Source of the DNA: Brasilonema sp. UFV-L1 | Lineage (GTDB): Bacteria > Cyanobacteriota > Cyanobacteriia > Cyanobacteriales > Nostocaceae | Assembly: GCF_012912105.1 (NCBI RefSeq) | Contig: NZ_QMEA01000023.1 | Span: 1-62,039 of the forward strand | Direction: 5' to 3' | DNA length: 62,039 nt | Part shown: piece by piece, positions 37,666 to 46,986 of the stretch | Layout of the letters: each line of letters opens with the position of its first letter | Numbering within the stretch: position 1 is the first letter of the stretch | The notes under the pieces: generated by a model | Told to the model about the DNA's origin: nothing | The model's database searches: none | What the model saw: the letters and a program-made list of their open reading frames with translations, nothing else | Program-made: the position numbers and the translations under genes

Positions 37666-38238
37666 ATGAGCGACAAGAACCTATCAACACGTCTATATCC
37701 AACCCGCATTGACATTCCTGCTGAGGCGCGCAAGCAAATTGCTGGAATTCTCAACCAGACTTTAGCAGCGACTTTGGATTTAAAAACCCAAGTTAAGCAA
37801 GCGCACTGGAATGTCAAAGGTACAGACTTCTACCAGTTGCACGAAATGTTTGATGAGATGGCAGGAGAGTTGGAAGAATACATTGATATGTTAGCCGAAC
37901 GCATCACCGCTTTAGGTGGTTATGCTTGTGGAACTGTTCGTATGTCTGCTGCGGCTTCAATATTGCCAGAATATCCTGTTGATATTTTGATGGGTATGGA
38001 TCATGTCACAGCTTTGGCAGATCGTTTTGCACCTTATGCTAAGCACCTTAGGGAAGCTATTGAAAAAACCGATGACTTAGGTGATTTGGATACTGCTGAC
38101 TTGTACACCGAAGTGTCTCGCACAATTGACAAGCGACTGTGGTTCTTAGAAGCGCATCTGCAAGCTGCTGTTACCCAGGCTGGAAATGGTAGTACAGCCA
38201 CTATTAAAACTGAAGAGCAAGCTGCTGCTGTTAGATAA
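37666..38238 (+). CDS. dps: Dps family DNA-protection / ferritin-like protein
   Basis: The Dps protein has about 190 residues, starting at the ATG at 37666 (MSDKNLSTRLYPTRID) after a purine-rich GAGAGAGG; the upstream frame from 37639 has no family match. The inter-subunit ferroxidase site is visible: KQAHWNVKGTDFYQLHEMFD, then MAGELEEYIDMLAERI near residues 45-82. Such proteins oxidise and store iron and shield DNA from peroxide. The last 15 residues are a variable tail. A 10-bp hairpin terminator follows 50 bp after the stop. The gene stands alone. Confidence 0.92.
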   Translation: MSDKNLSTRLYPTRIDIPAEARKQIAGILNQTLAATLDLKTQVKQAHWNVKGTDFYQLHEMFDEMAGELEEYIDMLAERITALGGYACGTVRMSAAASILPEYPVDILMGMDHVTALADRFAPYAKHLREAIEKTDDLGDLDTADLYTEVSRTIDKRLWFLEAHLQAAVTQAGNGSTATIKTEEQAAAVR

Positions 38239-38287
38239 GTCTGTTATTGTTAATAGCTAATAGTCATTAACAGAATGATTTTTGTAG

Positions 38288-38312
38288 GCTGGGTTTTGTT
38301 GTAAAACCCAGC
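38288..38312 (+). terminator. Probable terminator after dps
   Basis: GCTGGGTTTT (38288-38297) pairs exactly with AAAACCCAGC (38303-38312) around a GTTGT loop, 50 bp after the dps stop. The T-rich run is inside the stem, and only TTATCTGTTAG follows, so intrinsic termination is probable, not certain. Confidence 0.6.
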
Positions 38313-38740
38313 TTATCTGTTAGAAAACGCTTAGCTTAATCTCAGCCGGAATAATGGTTATTGTTAAATGAAAACTCAATAATTTACTGGTATCTTTTTG
38401 GTAAGTATGGCACTTTTTTGTGCGTACTTTTCATTTTATATATAAGTATTTTAAGATTGAGATAGTTAAAAACTAAGTGCGATTGAAGAAGTTTCAAGAA
38501 AAAGTTTCTTTCCTCGTTATGTCAATCGTTCTGTTGTCACCTAGTATTCAACAAGACTAATGTGGAGTATTTCTTTACAAAGTCTCTTAGTTTTTCAGTT
38601 AATCAAGGATAATTTTTTGTACAGGAATCTCACTAAATAAAAAAATTTATGACTGAACATTACTAACAAAAATTGATGATTAGTCGCCAAACACTGTCTT
38701 GATTTTGTCACAAAAAACATCAAAAATGGAGGTACAACTT
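38313..38740. other. Intergenic region upstream of pirin
   Basis: This is some 430 bp of AT-rich sequence without a supported gene. It should hold the promoter of the pirin gene. No motif could be fixed by eye. Confidence 0.4.
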
Positions 38741-39457
38741 ATGACTTCTCATACCAAAACTCACCTCATTCATGATAGAAATGCACGTGGTCATACCAAG
38801 GTAGGCTGGCTAGATAGTTACCACACATTTTCCTTTGGTAGTTTTTACGATCCAAATCGCATGGGATTTCGTTCTCTACGAGTCATCAATGATGATCGTG
38901 TTGTTCCTGGTGCTGGATTCCCAACCCACGGACACCGAGATATGGAAATCCTCACCTATGTTTTAGAAGGAGCTGTAGAACATAAAGATAGCTTGGGAAA
39001 TGGTTCAGTCATACGTCCGGGTGAAGCGCAAATTATGAGTGCTGGTACTGGTCTTATGCACAGCGAATACAATCCATCTAAAACTGAACCAGTCCACTTT
39101 CTACAAATTTGGATTCTTCCTGAGCAACAAGGATTGCAACCAAGGTATGAGCAAAAAGCTTTTTCTCTTGAAGAAAGACGTGGAAAACTACGTTTAATTG
39201 GTGCCAAAGATGGACGTGATGGTGCTATCACTATTTATCAAGATGTTGACTTATACACATCTATTTTGGAACCTGGTGACGTTATCAATTATCACGTGAA
39301 ACCCAATCGTCATGCCTGGTTGCAAATAGCTCAAGGCATAGTCACCTTAAATGGTGAAGAACTTAGAGCAGGCGATGGAGTGCAAATAAGTGGCGAAGAA
39401 CAACTTGAAATCACCACTAACATCGGTTCAGAAATCTTGCTTTTCGATTTGGCATGA
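38741..39457 (+). CDS. Pirin family (YhaK/YhhW-like) bicupin protein
   Basis: This pirin-type cupin of about 238 residues starts at the ATG at 38741 (MTSHTKTHLIHDRNARGHT), with GGAGG 9 bp upstream; the longer frame from 38699 begins with TTG and is less likely. The N-terminal cupin shows the metal site GFPTHGHRDMEILTYVLEG, GSVIRPGEAQIMSAGTGLMH and SEYN. Bacterial relatives oxidise flavonols such as quercetin or act as redox-linked regulators. The role here is unknown. An exact 12-bp hairpin separates it from the downstream SDR gene. Confidence 0.92.
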   Translation: MTSHTKTHLIHDRNARGHTKVGWLDSYHTFSFGSFYDPNRMGFRSLRVINDDRVVPGAGFPTHGHRDMEILTYVLEGAVEHKDSLGNGSVIRPGEAQIMSAGTGLMHSEYNPSKTEPVHFLQIWILPEQQGLQPRYEQKAFSLEERRGKLRLIGAKDGRDGAITIYQDVDLYTSILEPGDVINYHVKPNRHAWLQIAQGIVTLNGEELRAGDGVQISGEEQLEITTNIGSEILLFDLA

Positions 39458-39537
39458 GATGCATTTGAAGAAATAAAAACTCTTCATCAGCAGTCACTCA
39501 TTCTTTATAATTTTCTAGGGACATAAAAGTTCCCAAC

Positions 39538-39566
39538 TTTGCTCCTAGGTTTAACCTAGGAGCAAA
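39538..39566 (+). terminator. Perfect 12-bp hairpin between pirin and SDR genes
   Basis: TTTGCTCCTAGG (39538-39549) pairs exactly with CCTAGGAGCAAA (39555-39566) around TTTAA. It lies 80 bp past the pirin stop and 37 bp before the SDR start, so it may terminate the first transcript or regulate the second. It also fits the local repeat style (...CCTAGG...). Confidence 0.55.
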
Positions 39567-39603
39567 ATTAATGTTTAGTAAAGGTAAGTAAAGGAAATAA
39601 TCT

Positions 39604-40344
39604 ATGGCACTTCTTGCAGAAAAAGTTGCAATCGTGACAGGCGCATCACGAGGAATTGGACGTGCAATTGCATTAAAATTAGCTGGTAATGGTGCATCAG
39701 TTGTGGTTAACTATGCAGGTAATGTAGACAAAGCACAGGAAGTTGTTACAGAAATTGAAAATCTTGGAGTACAAGCAATTGCACTCCAAGCCGATGTGAG
39801 CAAAGTTCTTGATATCCAGCGACTTTTTGAGCAGACAATTAAACATTTTGGCAAAGTCGATATTTTGATCAACAACGCTGGCGTCGCCTTCTATAAGCCA
39901 ATGATTGAGGTGACAGAAGAAGATTTCGACAAGATTTTTGCCATTAATGTCAAAGGCACTTATTTTACTTGTCAACAAGCTGCACACCACATGGCAGATG
40001 GTGGACGGATTATCAATTTTTCTTCATCAACAACTGCTATGATGCTCCCCACTTATAGTGCTTATGTGGGAACAAAAGGTGCTGTTGAACAAATCACAAG
40101 GGTTGTGGCAAAAGAGTTGGGAGGACGGGGTATTACAGTTAATGTTATCTCTCCAGGTCCAACCGATACAGAATTGTTCAGAGAAGGCAAAACAGAAGAA
40201 CAAATCAATCGTTTCGCTCAAATGGCGGCGTTGGGACGATTGGGACAAGTGCAAGACATCGCCGATGTGGTAACGTTTCTTGCTAGCGATGAAGCGCGGT
40301 GGATAACTGGGCAAAACATCCGTGTAAACGGCGGGATCGCTTAA
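39604..40344 (+). CDS. Short-chain dehydrogenase/reductase (FabG-like)
   Basis: This 246-residue classical SDR has the cofactor motif VTGASRGIGRAIALKLAGNG, NNAGVAFYKP near residues 88-97, a catalytic Ser in NFSSSTT and YVGTK (YxxxK). A C-terminal LASDEARWITGQNIRVNGG closes the fold. It reduces or oxidises an alcohol/ketone with NAD(P)(H). The similarity is general to 3-oxoacyl-ACP reductases but the true substrate is unknown. An AAAGGAAA ribosome site precedes the ATG. It converges with dnaN. Confidence 0.92.
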   Translation: MALLAEKVAIVTGASRGIGRAIALKLAGNGASVVVNYAGNVDKAQEVVTEIENLGVQAIALQADVSKVLDIQRLFEQTIKHFGKVDILINNAGVAFYKPMIEVTEEDFDKIFAINVKGTYFTCQQAAHHMADGGRIINFSSSTTAMMLPTYSAYVGTKGAVEQITRVVAKELGGRGITVNVISPGPTDTELFREGKTEEQINRFAQMAALGRLGQVQDIADVVTFLASDEARWITGQNIRVNGGIA

Positions 40345-40345
40345 G

Positions 40346-40398
40346 CATATCTTCAAGATATGTAACTTTTGGATAGCACTCCCAGGCTTAGCCTGGGA
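40346..40398. terminator. Two hairpins between convergent SDR and dnaN
   Basis: CATATCTT/AAGATATG (40346-40362) and TCCCAGGC/GCCTGGGA (40380-40398, loop TTA) lie between convergent genes and could stop both transcripts. The second belongs to the CCCAGGC-type cyanobacterial palindromes. Confidence 0.5.
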
Positions 40399-40431
40399 AT
40401 AAGAAACAAAGACGCAAACAACGTCAAGATT

Positions 40432-41595
40432 TTAATTTCTAAGTTGAACAGGCATAGCTAAATAAGTCATCTTCAAACCACCAACTGGAGTGAAAATCAC
40501 TGGGGTTAAATTTCCATTGAGCTGCATGTGAATTTCAGTCGAGGACAGTGCTTTTAAACCTTCCATTAAATACTTAATGTTAAAGGCAATATCTATACTC
40601 TCTCCTAATATCTGTGCTGACATTAACTCTCGTCCATTGCCAACATCTTGAGCTTCACAGGATATAGTCATTTCCTGTGCTTCACTATCTATACTGACTT
40701 TAACGACATTATTCTTTTGGTCTGCGAACACAGCAATTCTTTCTAAAGCGCTCAAGAATTGTCGTCTATCTAAAATCAATTCTCGCTCAAATTGTCGAGG
40801 AATGAGTAGACGGTAAGCAGGATACTGTCCTTCAAGAGTGCGGCTTGTCAGACGTTGATTTTGCCACTCAAAAATAACTTGACCTTGGTCAAAATACAAC
40901 GCCACAGGTTCATCTTGTGAGTTTGTATGAGCCAGCATTCGCTCTAGTTCCCTTAATGCTCTAGCTGGTACTGTGACTTCTAACTGAGTTTCCGTATTTG
41001 TATCTGAACTTTCATTCATCGTCTGTACAACAGCTAAACGATGTCCGTCAGTTGCTGCAAATTCGAGCGTATCTTGTCGAAGTGTTAAATGCACGCCGGT
41101 GAGAACCTGTTTTGTTTCATCTGCACTCGTTGCAAACAAAGAACCTTTCAATCCTTCAATTAATGCACCAGCAGCAATGTGTAGCGCTTGAGCATTTTCG
41201 ATGACGGGGAGTTCTGGAAATTCTTGTGGTCCCATTGCTCGCACTTGATAACGCCCGCTTTGGGGTGTCAAAGTCACAATTGAGCCTTCTCCTAGGGGAT
41301 CATCTGTGGAAGTTGATTCGTTTTCTAGAGTGATTTCACCTTCTCCAAGGCGAGTTGTGATGTCATTCAGCAGCTTAGCAGGAATTGCTATTGTTCCAGA
41401 ATGTAACACCTCGGCGCTAAAACTAGTGCGAATACCCAAACTAAGGTCAAAGGCTGTTAAGCTGACTTGGTTCGTTTCAGCGTTCGCTTGTAGTAGCACG
41501 TTAGCAAGTACCGGATGTGTTGGACGGGAGGGTACAGCACGGCTCGTAAGTGAAAGATTAGTACTGAGATCGCTTTGGGTGCAAACTAATTTCAT
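40432..41595 (-). CDS. dnaN: DNA polymerase III beta subunit (sliding clamp)
   Basis: This 387-residue sliding clamp starts at the ATG at 41595 (MKLVCTQSDLSTNLSLTSRA); 12 upstream codons are open but do not fit the family. Three clamp domains are visible, with FAATDGHRLAVVQTM near residue 170 and the C-terminal FTPVGGLKMTYLAMPVQLRN, a typical clamp end (Y-x-x-MP-x). It encircles DNA and tethers polymerase III. dnaA lies upstream on the same strand with the probable origin between, the layout known from Nostocales. Confidence 0.95.
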   Translation of the reverse strand: MKLVCTQSDLSTNLSLTSRAVPSRPTHPVLANVLLQANAETNQVSLTAFDLSLGIRTSFSAEVLHSGTIAIPAKLLNDITTRLGEGEITLENESTSTDDPLGEGSIVTLTPQSGRYQVRAMGPQEFPELPVIENAQALHIAAGALIEGLKGSLFATSADETKQVLTGVHLTLRQDTLEFAATDGHRLAVVQTMNESSDTNTETQLEVTVPARALRELERMLAHTNSQDEPVALYFDQGQVIFEWQNQRLTSRTLEGQYPAYRLLIPRQFERELILDRRQFLSALERIAVFADQKNNVVKVSIDSEAQEMTISCEAQDVGNGRELMSAQILGESIDIAFNIKYLMEGLKALSSTEIHMQLNGNLTPVIFTPVGGLKMTYLAMPVQLRN

Positions 41596-41750
41596 GATCA
41601 ACTGTGGCTTCTGTGTTGGATATGTTAGCACCGTTGTTGCAAAGTCGGATTAAGCTTGCACGAGCGCAAGGTATTGCGCTTGTAATGCGTGTCCTTCAGT
41701 GCTAAACGAGTACCAAACATCACTATTTTTTATTCAAAGTCGTCATCGGG

Positions 41751-42062
41751 TGTGGAAATTGTGGAAAACTTCATGCATATCCTTTTCAACCATGTTTTAG
41801 CAAGTTGTTAGCTGTGGAAAACTTGTGGAAAAACAAGGGGGGTTTTCCACAGAGTACTTATACTTAGATAAAGTTTTCCACTGAAACGAACAAGTTTTCC
41901 ACAGATTTTTTGTAAGTTTTCCACAAAAAATAAAAAAAGTTTTAAAAGGTAATCTTATCTTAAAGATTTTTTAGACTGAAGTTAACATTTGTCTTAACTC
42001 AACATTTGTCATAAGCCGCTTCTTGTGGAAAACACAATGTTTTATTTCTTGTTCTTCCACAC
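41751..42062. other. Probable chromosomal origin of replication (oriC) with DnaA boxes
   Basis: Between dnaA and dnaN there is a dense cluster of TTTTCCACA/TGTGGAAAA boxes. Exact copies lie at 41760-41768, 41813-41821, 41824-41832, 41843-41851, 41895-41903, 41917-41925 and 42024-42032. Near-copies lie at 41751 and 41874. An AT-rich run (41926-41990) sits next to them and could be the unwinding element. This is the cyanobacterial DnaA-box variant. Position, box density and AT run all agree with oriC. Confidence 0.88.
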
Positions 42063-42082
42063 TCTGAGATATTTTGATTGTA

Positions 42083-43465
42083 TCAATATGATTTGTGGGG
42101 ACGGTTAGCTATGTTAATGCGATCGCTCAACTGACGTAGCGTTTGTATTAAGTTTTGATCTGTTTCTCGCAGTTGGGTAATTTTTTCACAGCTGTACATA
42201 ACCGTTGTATGGTCTTTTCCACCAAATTCTTCTCCAATTCTTGGTAAACTGAGATCCGTATGCTGCCGCATGAGATACATTCCGATTTGACGTGCCCAGC
42301 TAATTTCTCGTCGCCGCGAACTCCCTTTCAGGTCTTCTATTGAGAGATTAAAAGCTTCCGATACAACTGATAAAATTGCTTCTGGTGTTGCTTCTACTTT
42401 CTCAGTTGATGGTTGTAAAACGGGTGCAATATTTTCAACCGTCATCGGTAAACCCCAAATAGAAATATACGCTAATGCACGAATTAAGGCTCCTTCTAAC
42501 TCGCGAATATTAGAAGTATAGTGAAAAGCAATATACTCAACGACATCCCTCGGTAGACGGATATTTTCGTACTCAGCTTTTTTTTGCAAAATTGCCATTC
42601 TCGTTTCCAAGTCTGGCGGTTGAATATCAGCAATTAACCCCATAGAAAATCGGGAACACAGACGTTCTTGCAACCGAGGAATTTGGTGAGGAGGACGGTC
42701 AGAAGCCAAAACCACCTGCTTACCAGCTTCATGTAAAGTATTAAAAGTATGAAAAAATTCTTCTTGAGTATATTCCTTACCTTCAATAAACTGAATATCA
42801 TCCACTAAAAGGACATCAGCAGCACGGTAATGCTCTCGGAAACTTTGCATACTGTCCCTACGGATAGCAGTAATGAGATCATTCGTAAATCGCTCAGTAG
42901 AAACGTAAAATATTCTTGAATCTTGACTAATTTCCCATCGATAATGACCAATCGCCTGCATAAGGTGAGTTTTCCCTAAACCCACACCACCACACAGAAA
43001 TAAAGGATTAAATTCTCTTCCAGGATATTCAGCAACTGCTAACGCCGCAGCATGAGCCATACGGTTGTTAGCACCGACAACAAATCGAGAGAAAACATAC
43101 TTGAGGTTTAATTCTGTCGTTTTCAATCGATTTTGAGGAAGGATTTCTGAGGAACTGGCTTGAGTTGGAAATTCCCAAGAAACTTCTTGTTCGCTGACAC
43201 CAGAAGCTTCATCACCTTGAGTAACAGTGATATAAATGTCTACGGGAGAACCAAGAATATCTTGTACAACATTAGCAATTGTTCTTATGTAATATTTCTG
43301 TAACCAATTACGAGCAAATGGATTGGGAGTACAAATGACCAAGCAATTATTTTCCAATCGTTCGGCGCTCGCTGTTTTGATCCAAGTTTCAAAGGTGGGA
43401 CGGGATAGCTCTAGCTGTAAGCGCTCCAACACCTGACTCCACAGACTTTCTATGGGCATTTCCAT
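42083..43465 (-). CDS. dnaA: Chromosomal replication initiator DnaA
   Basis: This 460-residue initiator begins [20 protein letters not shown] (domain I). It has an AAA+ ATPase with Walker [15 protein letters not shown] near residues 158-171, Walker [14 protein letters not shown] and the sensor region [13 protein letters not shown]. Domain IV ([16 protein letters not shown] near 427-442) binds the DnaA box. It binds the boxes immediately downstream and opens the origin. ATP-dependent regulation is expected from the family. Confidence 0.96.
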   Translation of the reverse strand: MEMPIESLWSQVLERLQLELSRPTFETWIKTASAERLENNCLVICTPNPFARNWLQKYYIRTIANVVQDILGSPVDIYITVTQGDEASGVSEQEVSWEFPTQASSSEILPQNRLKTTELNLKYVFSRFVVGANNRMAHAAALAVAEYPGREFNPLFLCGGVGLGKTHLMQAIGHYRWEISQDSRIFYVSTERFTNDLITAIRRDSMQSFREHYRAADVLLVDDIQFIEGKEYTQEEFFHTFNTLHEAGKQVVLASDRPPHQIPRLQERLCSRFSMGLIADIQPPDLETRMAILQKKAEYENIRLPRDVVEYIAFHYTSNIRELEGALIRALAYISIWGLPMTVENIAPVLQPSTEKVEATPEAILSVVSEAFNLSIEDLKGSSRRREISWARQIGMYLMRQHTDLSLPRIGEEFGGKDHTTVMYSCEKITQLRETDQNLIQTLRQLSDRINIANRPHKSY

Positions 43466-43640
43466 GATTTACCACCAATGCTCGGCAATCGTCACAATAA
43501 TAATGAAGATATGAGCAAGCACCAATCTAGCAAACAATACTCTAGACCTCAAATCAGCCTTTGAGTTGTCATTCTTCTTGGTCTTCCCTCGGTAGCCAAG
43601 ATCTTAACACCCATAGATTCATACGGAGAAGTAAAAACAA

Positions 43641-44951
43641 ATGAAAACGACAAACCATGATGACTCTCAGCCAACAAGAGGAGCTCAAGAACTCTTGAGC
43701 TGGGGAGCAGTTCTCTCCCTATCCTCCTTATTCCCCATCTGGACTTCTTTGGAAAAGAAGTTGTCCCAAAGGAGGTCAATAAATGGTATTTTGGCTGTAC
43801 TGCTTGGTGGTACGGTAGTGATATCTGTTGGGGGTTGTTCCATACCTACTGGTACTCTTGATGCTGGAAAAACAGATGCTCAGTCTCAAAAGCCAACCCA
43901 AGAGCCAACAGATAAGACTTCCTCAAATATTTTACCTGTTACTTCTTCATCCGATAATCCTAACTTCGTCGTTGGAGTTGTACAAAAGGTAGGACCTGCT
44001 GTTGTTCGGATTGATGCTGCAAGAACTATTGCTTCTGACGAGTTTGATGATCCAGTTTTTCGGCGATTTTTTGGCTCACAGCCAAGACCAAGAGTTGAGC
44101 AGGGTAGCGGTTCTGGGTTTATTATTAATTCTGCTGGTCAAATCTTGACTAATTCTCATGTGGTAAACGGTGCCCAAAGCGTGACAGTAAAATTGAAAGA
44201 TGGTCGCTCTTTTAAGGGACGCGTACTGGGCGAAGACCCAGTTACAGATGTTGCTGTCATCAAAATAGAAGCAAATAACCTGCCAACTGTTTCTATAGGT
44301 AACTCTGAGGTCTTACAACCAGGAGAAGCTGTGATTGCGATTGGTAACCCTCTTGGTTTGGACTATACAGTCACATCTGGGATTATCAGCGCGACTGGTC
44401 GTTCTAGCAGTGATATTGGTGTGACTGATAAACGTGTTGATTATATTCAAACTGATGCTGCTATTAACCCTGGTAACTCTGGTGGACCACTGTTAAATAA
44501 TCGTGGAGATGTCATTGCGATGAATACGGCTATCATCCGTGGCGCTCAAGGCTTAGGATTTGCCATTCCTATCAACACAGCACAGCGGATTGCTCAGGAA
44601 TTAATCGCAAAAGGTAAGATTGACCATCCTTATTTAGGTATTCAAATGGTGACTTTGACTCCAGATGTCAAGGAAAAAATTAATTCTAGATTAGGTGTTA
44701 ATTTAGCAACGGATAAGGGAGTTTTGTTAATTGATATTGTACCACGTTCTCCAGCAGAAGCTGCTGGACTAAAGGCAGGAGATGTGATTCAAAGCATTAG
44801 TAACCAGCCAGTTACTAAAATAGAAGAAGTGCAAAAAATAGTTGAAAATAGTAAAATTGGTTCTCCTTTGGAATTGCAAGTACTACGTAATGGGCAAACC
44901 ACACAAATAGCCGTTAAACCTGCACTTTTACCGATTCAACGTGGCAGCTAA
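43641..44951 (+). CDS. Deg/HtrA-family serine protease with PDZ domain
   Basis: This 436-residue envelope protease has the catalytic triad His173 (LTNSHVVNG), Asp203 ([11 protein letters not shown]) and Ser280 ([10 protein letters not shown]). One PDZ domain follows ([18 protein letters not shown] near residues 372-389). A membrane anchor or signal ([21 protein letters not shown], near 48-68) targets the protease outside the cytoplasm. It is HtrA/HhoA/HhoB-like; which paralogue cannot be fixed from sequence alone. The first 45 residues come from a repeat-rich stretch (AGCTCAAG-AACT-CTTGAGCT hairpin near 43680), so the true start may be a later codon. It is divergent from dnaA and 86 bp ahead of def. 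Confidence 0.93.
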   Translation: MKTTNHDDSQPTRGAQELLSWGAVLSLSSLFPIWTSLEKKLSQRRSINGILAVLLGGTVVISVGGCSIPTGTLDAGKTDAQSQKPTQEPTDKTSSNILPVTSSSDNPNFVVGVVQKVGPAVVRIDAARTIASDEFDDPVFRRFFGSQPRPRVEQGSGSGFIINSAGQILTNSHVVNGAQSVTVKLKDGRSFKGRVLGEDPVTDVAVIKIEANNLPTVSIGNSEVLQPGEAVIAIGNPLGLDYTVTSGIISATGRSSSDIGVTDKRVDYIQTDAAINPGNSGGPLLNNRGDVIAMNTAIIRGAQGLGFAIPINTAQRIAQELIAKGKIDHPYLGIQMVTLTPDVKEKINSRLGVNLATDKGVLLIDIVPRSPAEAAGLKAGDVIQSISNQPVTKIEEVQKIVENSKIGSPLELQVLRNGQTTQIAVKPALLPIQRGS

Positions 44952-45037
44952 AGTAAAAAACATGAAGTATAAATTATGAAGAAAAACTATTTCTGATTCA
45001 TATTTTATATTTCATAAATTTATCTATAGGAGTTATT

Positions 45038-45580
45038 ATGGGTGAATTGCTATCAATTCTTCAATTAGGCAATCCAGTACTGCGTCAAAAAGCTTCCTTG
45101 ATTGAAAATATCAATGATGAGAATCTTCAAAAACTCATTGATGATCTCATGACGACAGTTGTTCAGGCTAACGGTGTCGGTATTGCTGCACCTCAAGTTG
45201 CTCAATCGTGTCGTTTATTTATTGTTGCTTCGCGCCCAAATCCCAGGTATCCTAATGCTCCGCAAATGGAACCGAGTGCTATGATTAATCCCAAAATCAT
45301 TGCTCATTCAACGGAGATAGTCGAAGGATGGGAAGGTTGTTTGTGTGTTCCAGGGATTAGGGGACTAGTTCCCAGATATCAAGCCATTGAAGTCGAATAT
45401 ACTGACCGAAATGGCAAACTACAAAAACAAGAGTTAAGTGATTTTGTCGCTCGTATTTTTCAACATGAGTATGACCATCTAGATGGTATCATCTTTTTAG
45501 ATAGGTTAAAAGATACTCTAGACATAATCACAGAGCAGGAATATAAAAAACAAATTCTTCAAACAGTACACAGCACATAG
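45038..45580 (+). CDS. def: Peptide deformylase
   Basis: This 180-residue metalloenzyme removes the N-formyl group from new proteins. All three family motifs are seen: GVGIAAPQVAQS near residues 48-59, EGCLCVPG with metal-binding Cys101, and HEYDHLDG with His143, Glu144 and His147. A near-consensus AGGAG precedes the ATG. An exact 9-bp hairpin (AGTACACAG/CTGTGTACT, 45579-45607) begins at its stop and could end transcription before the metal-cluster genes. Confidence 0.95.
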   Translation: MGELLSILQLGNPVLRQKASLIENINDENLQKLIDDLMTTVVQANGVGIAAPQVAQSCRLFIVASRPNPRYPNAPQMEPSAMINPKIIAHSTEIVEGWEGCLCVPGIRGLVPRYQAIEVEYTDRNGKLQKQELSDFVARIFQHEYDHLDGIIFLDRLKDTLDIITEQEYKKQILQTVHST

Positions 45581-45607
45581 TACACAGTAATTATTAGCCT
45601 GTGTACT
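45579..45607 (+). terminator. Hairpin at the end of def
   Basis: AGTACACAG (45579-45587) pairs with CTGTGTACT (45599-45607) around an 11-base loop and overlaps the end of def. Only a weak T-run follows (TATAACTAATAACT), so it is a possible terminator. Confidence 0.5.
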
Positions 45608-45731
45608 TATAACTAATAACTGGTTAACAATACCCAATTATAAATAATTCTAAAGAATGAGAATTTACCCGGAAAATTAAGATACACTTAACCTAATGTT
45701 AACCATCTGGCTTGACGCAGTTATCGGGTAA

Positions 45732-46967
45732 ATGACCAAAACTCTCAGTAGTCGCGAGAGATTAAGTCCTCGGGAAAAGCAGCCTGTGGATTTATTTTCG
45801 TCTCAGCAACAAAGCGATGAATCAAGTGAAACTACCAGAAAATCTGTTGCACAGTCACCCATGCAGCCGCCTGTGGGTGGATTGCAAGTTGTTCATGCAA
45901 CAGCAGGGCGCGTCCGAATCCGTGCTACTGACGGTAGTCATAACTCGATACTTGAAACCATCTCTCAAAAATTACGAAAAAAAAATGGGGTAAAGGAAGC
46001 ATCCGTCAATCAGGAAACAAGCAGTTTAGTTATTCACTTTGATGCAAAAAAACTGCCCTTGCCCCAAATGTTGGAGCAACTCCAGCAATTTAACATATAC
46101 CAGTTGCAAGCTTCGCCTCAAGCAGGGAGTCAAAAAGACCCTTTTGCCGCTTGGAAATCTCTTGATTTTTGGAAGGAGCAAGGCATTTCGTTTATTCCCT
46201 TATTTACGGGATTAGCAGTCACGGGAGGACTGGGAATCAGCGGTTTAGCATCGATTCCAGTTTACTTGATCACAACAAATGCCACTCGTCGGGTAATTGA
46301 CGAACTCCAACAGCCAAAATCACAAACAAGTGCGCCTCGCTCTTCCCAACCAATAAAGAACGAGCAGAAATCTTCTACAAAACATAATACAACTGACCAA
46401 CTTTCATCATCAAAAGTGGAGCATACATCTGTCGCAGCCGCAGCACAGCCGGCAAAAATTACTTCAAAAATTACTTATAGTGTTGTTCATGCCATTCCAG
46501 GACGTATCCGGTTGAATGTGCCTCGAGTTGCAGGCGATCGCGCCTATGCGCGACGACTCGAAAGGTTACTCAAAACAGAATCCCAAGTGACAAACGTACG
46601 CGTCAATTGCGATGCTGCATCCATTGCAATTACCTATCAATCAGAGGTTCCAGTCTCTCATTGGGTTGGTTTGATGCAATTGGCAGACGAAACAATCCCG
46701 CAAATAAAGCCCATAAAAACAACGACGACAGAGCAATCAATTTGCGAGCCAGTTGATCAAACAAACTTCACAAAGACAGCGACAACAACAGAGCAACCAC
46801 CTTCACAGCCAGTTCATCAACTTGTAAAACCAGTAGAATCAACAAGGCAAAAAGAGCAACCGACTACATTGGAAACAGCTGGTATGTGGTCTGATTTCAA
46901 GTCTCCAGCTTTAGGTGCGGCTCTATCCTTCATGGCGAATTTTCCATTAAACCTAGTTCCATACTGA
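45732..46967 (+). CDS. HMA-like two-domain protein with hydrophobic segments
   Basis: The 411-residue protein contains two divergent heavy-metal-associated-like (HMA_2-type) ferredoxin-fold domains. The first is VHATAGRVRIRAT and on (about 50-118). The second is SVVHAIPGRIRLNVPRVAGD, then YARRLERLLKTESQVTNVRV (about 250-310). The CxxC metal pair of ordinary HMA domains is absent. A hydrophobic stretch (FIPLFTGLAVTGGLGISGLA, about 150-182) and a short hydrophobic end (GAALSFMANFPLNLVPY) suggest membrane association. Long polar linkers rich in Gln, Thr and Ser join the parts. It is the first gene of the co-directional cluster that ends at 51873; the role is unknown. Confidence 0.8.
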   Translation: MTKTLSSRERLSPREKQPVDLFSSQQQSDESSETTRKSVAQSPMQPPVGGLQVVHATAGRVRIRATDGSHNSILETISQKLRKKNGVKEASVNQETSSLVIHFDAKKLPLPQMLEQLQQFNIYQLQASPQAGSQKDPFAAWKSLDFWKEQGISFIPLFTGLAVTGGLGISGLASIPVYLITTNATRRVIDELQQPKSQTSAPRSSQPIKNEQKSSTKHNTTDQLSSSKVEHTSVAAAAQPAKITSKITYSVVHAIPGRIRLNVPRVAGDRAYARRLERLLKTESQVTNVRVNCDAASIAITYQSEVPVSHWVGLMQLADETIPQIKPIKTTTTEQSICEPVDQTNFTKTATTTEQPPSQPVHQLVKPVESTRQKEQPTTLETAGMWSDFKSPALGAALSFMANFPLNLVPY

Positions 46968-46986
46968 GGAACACTGGAGGACGAAA

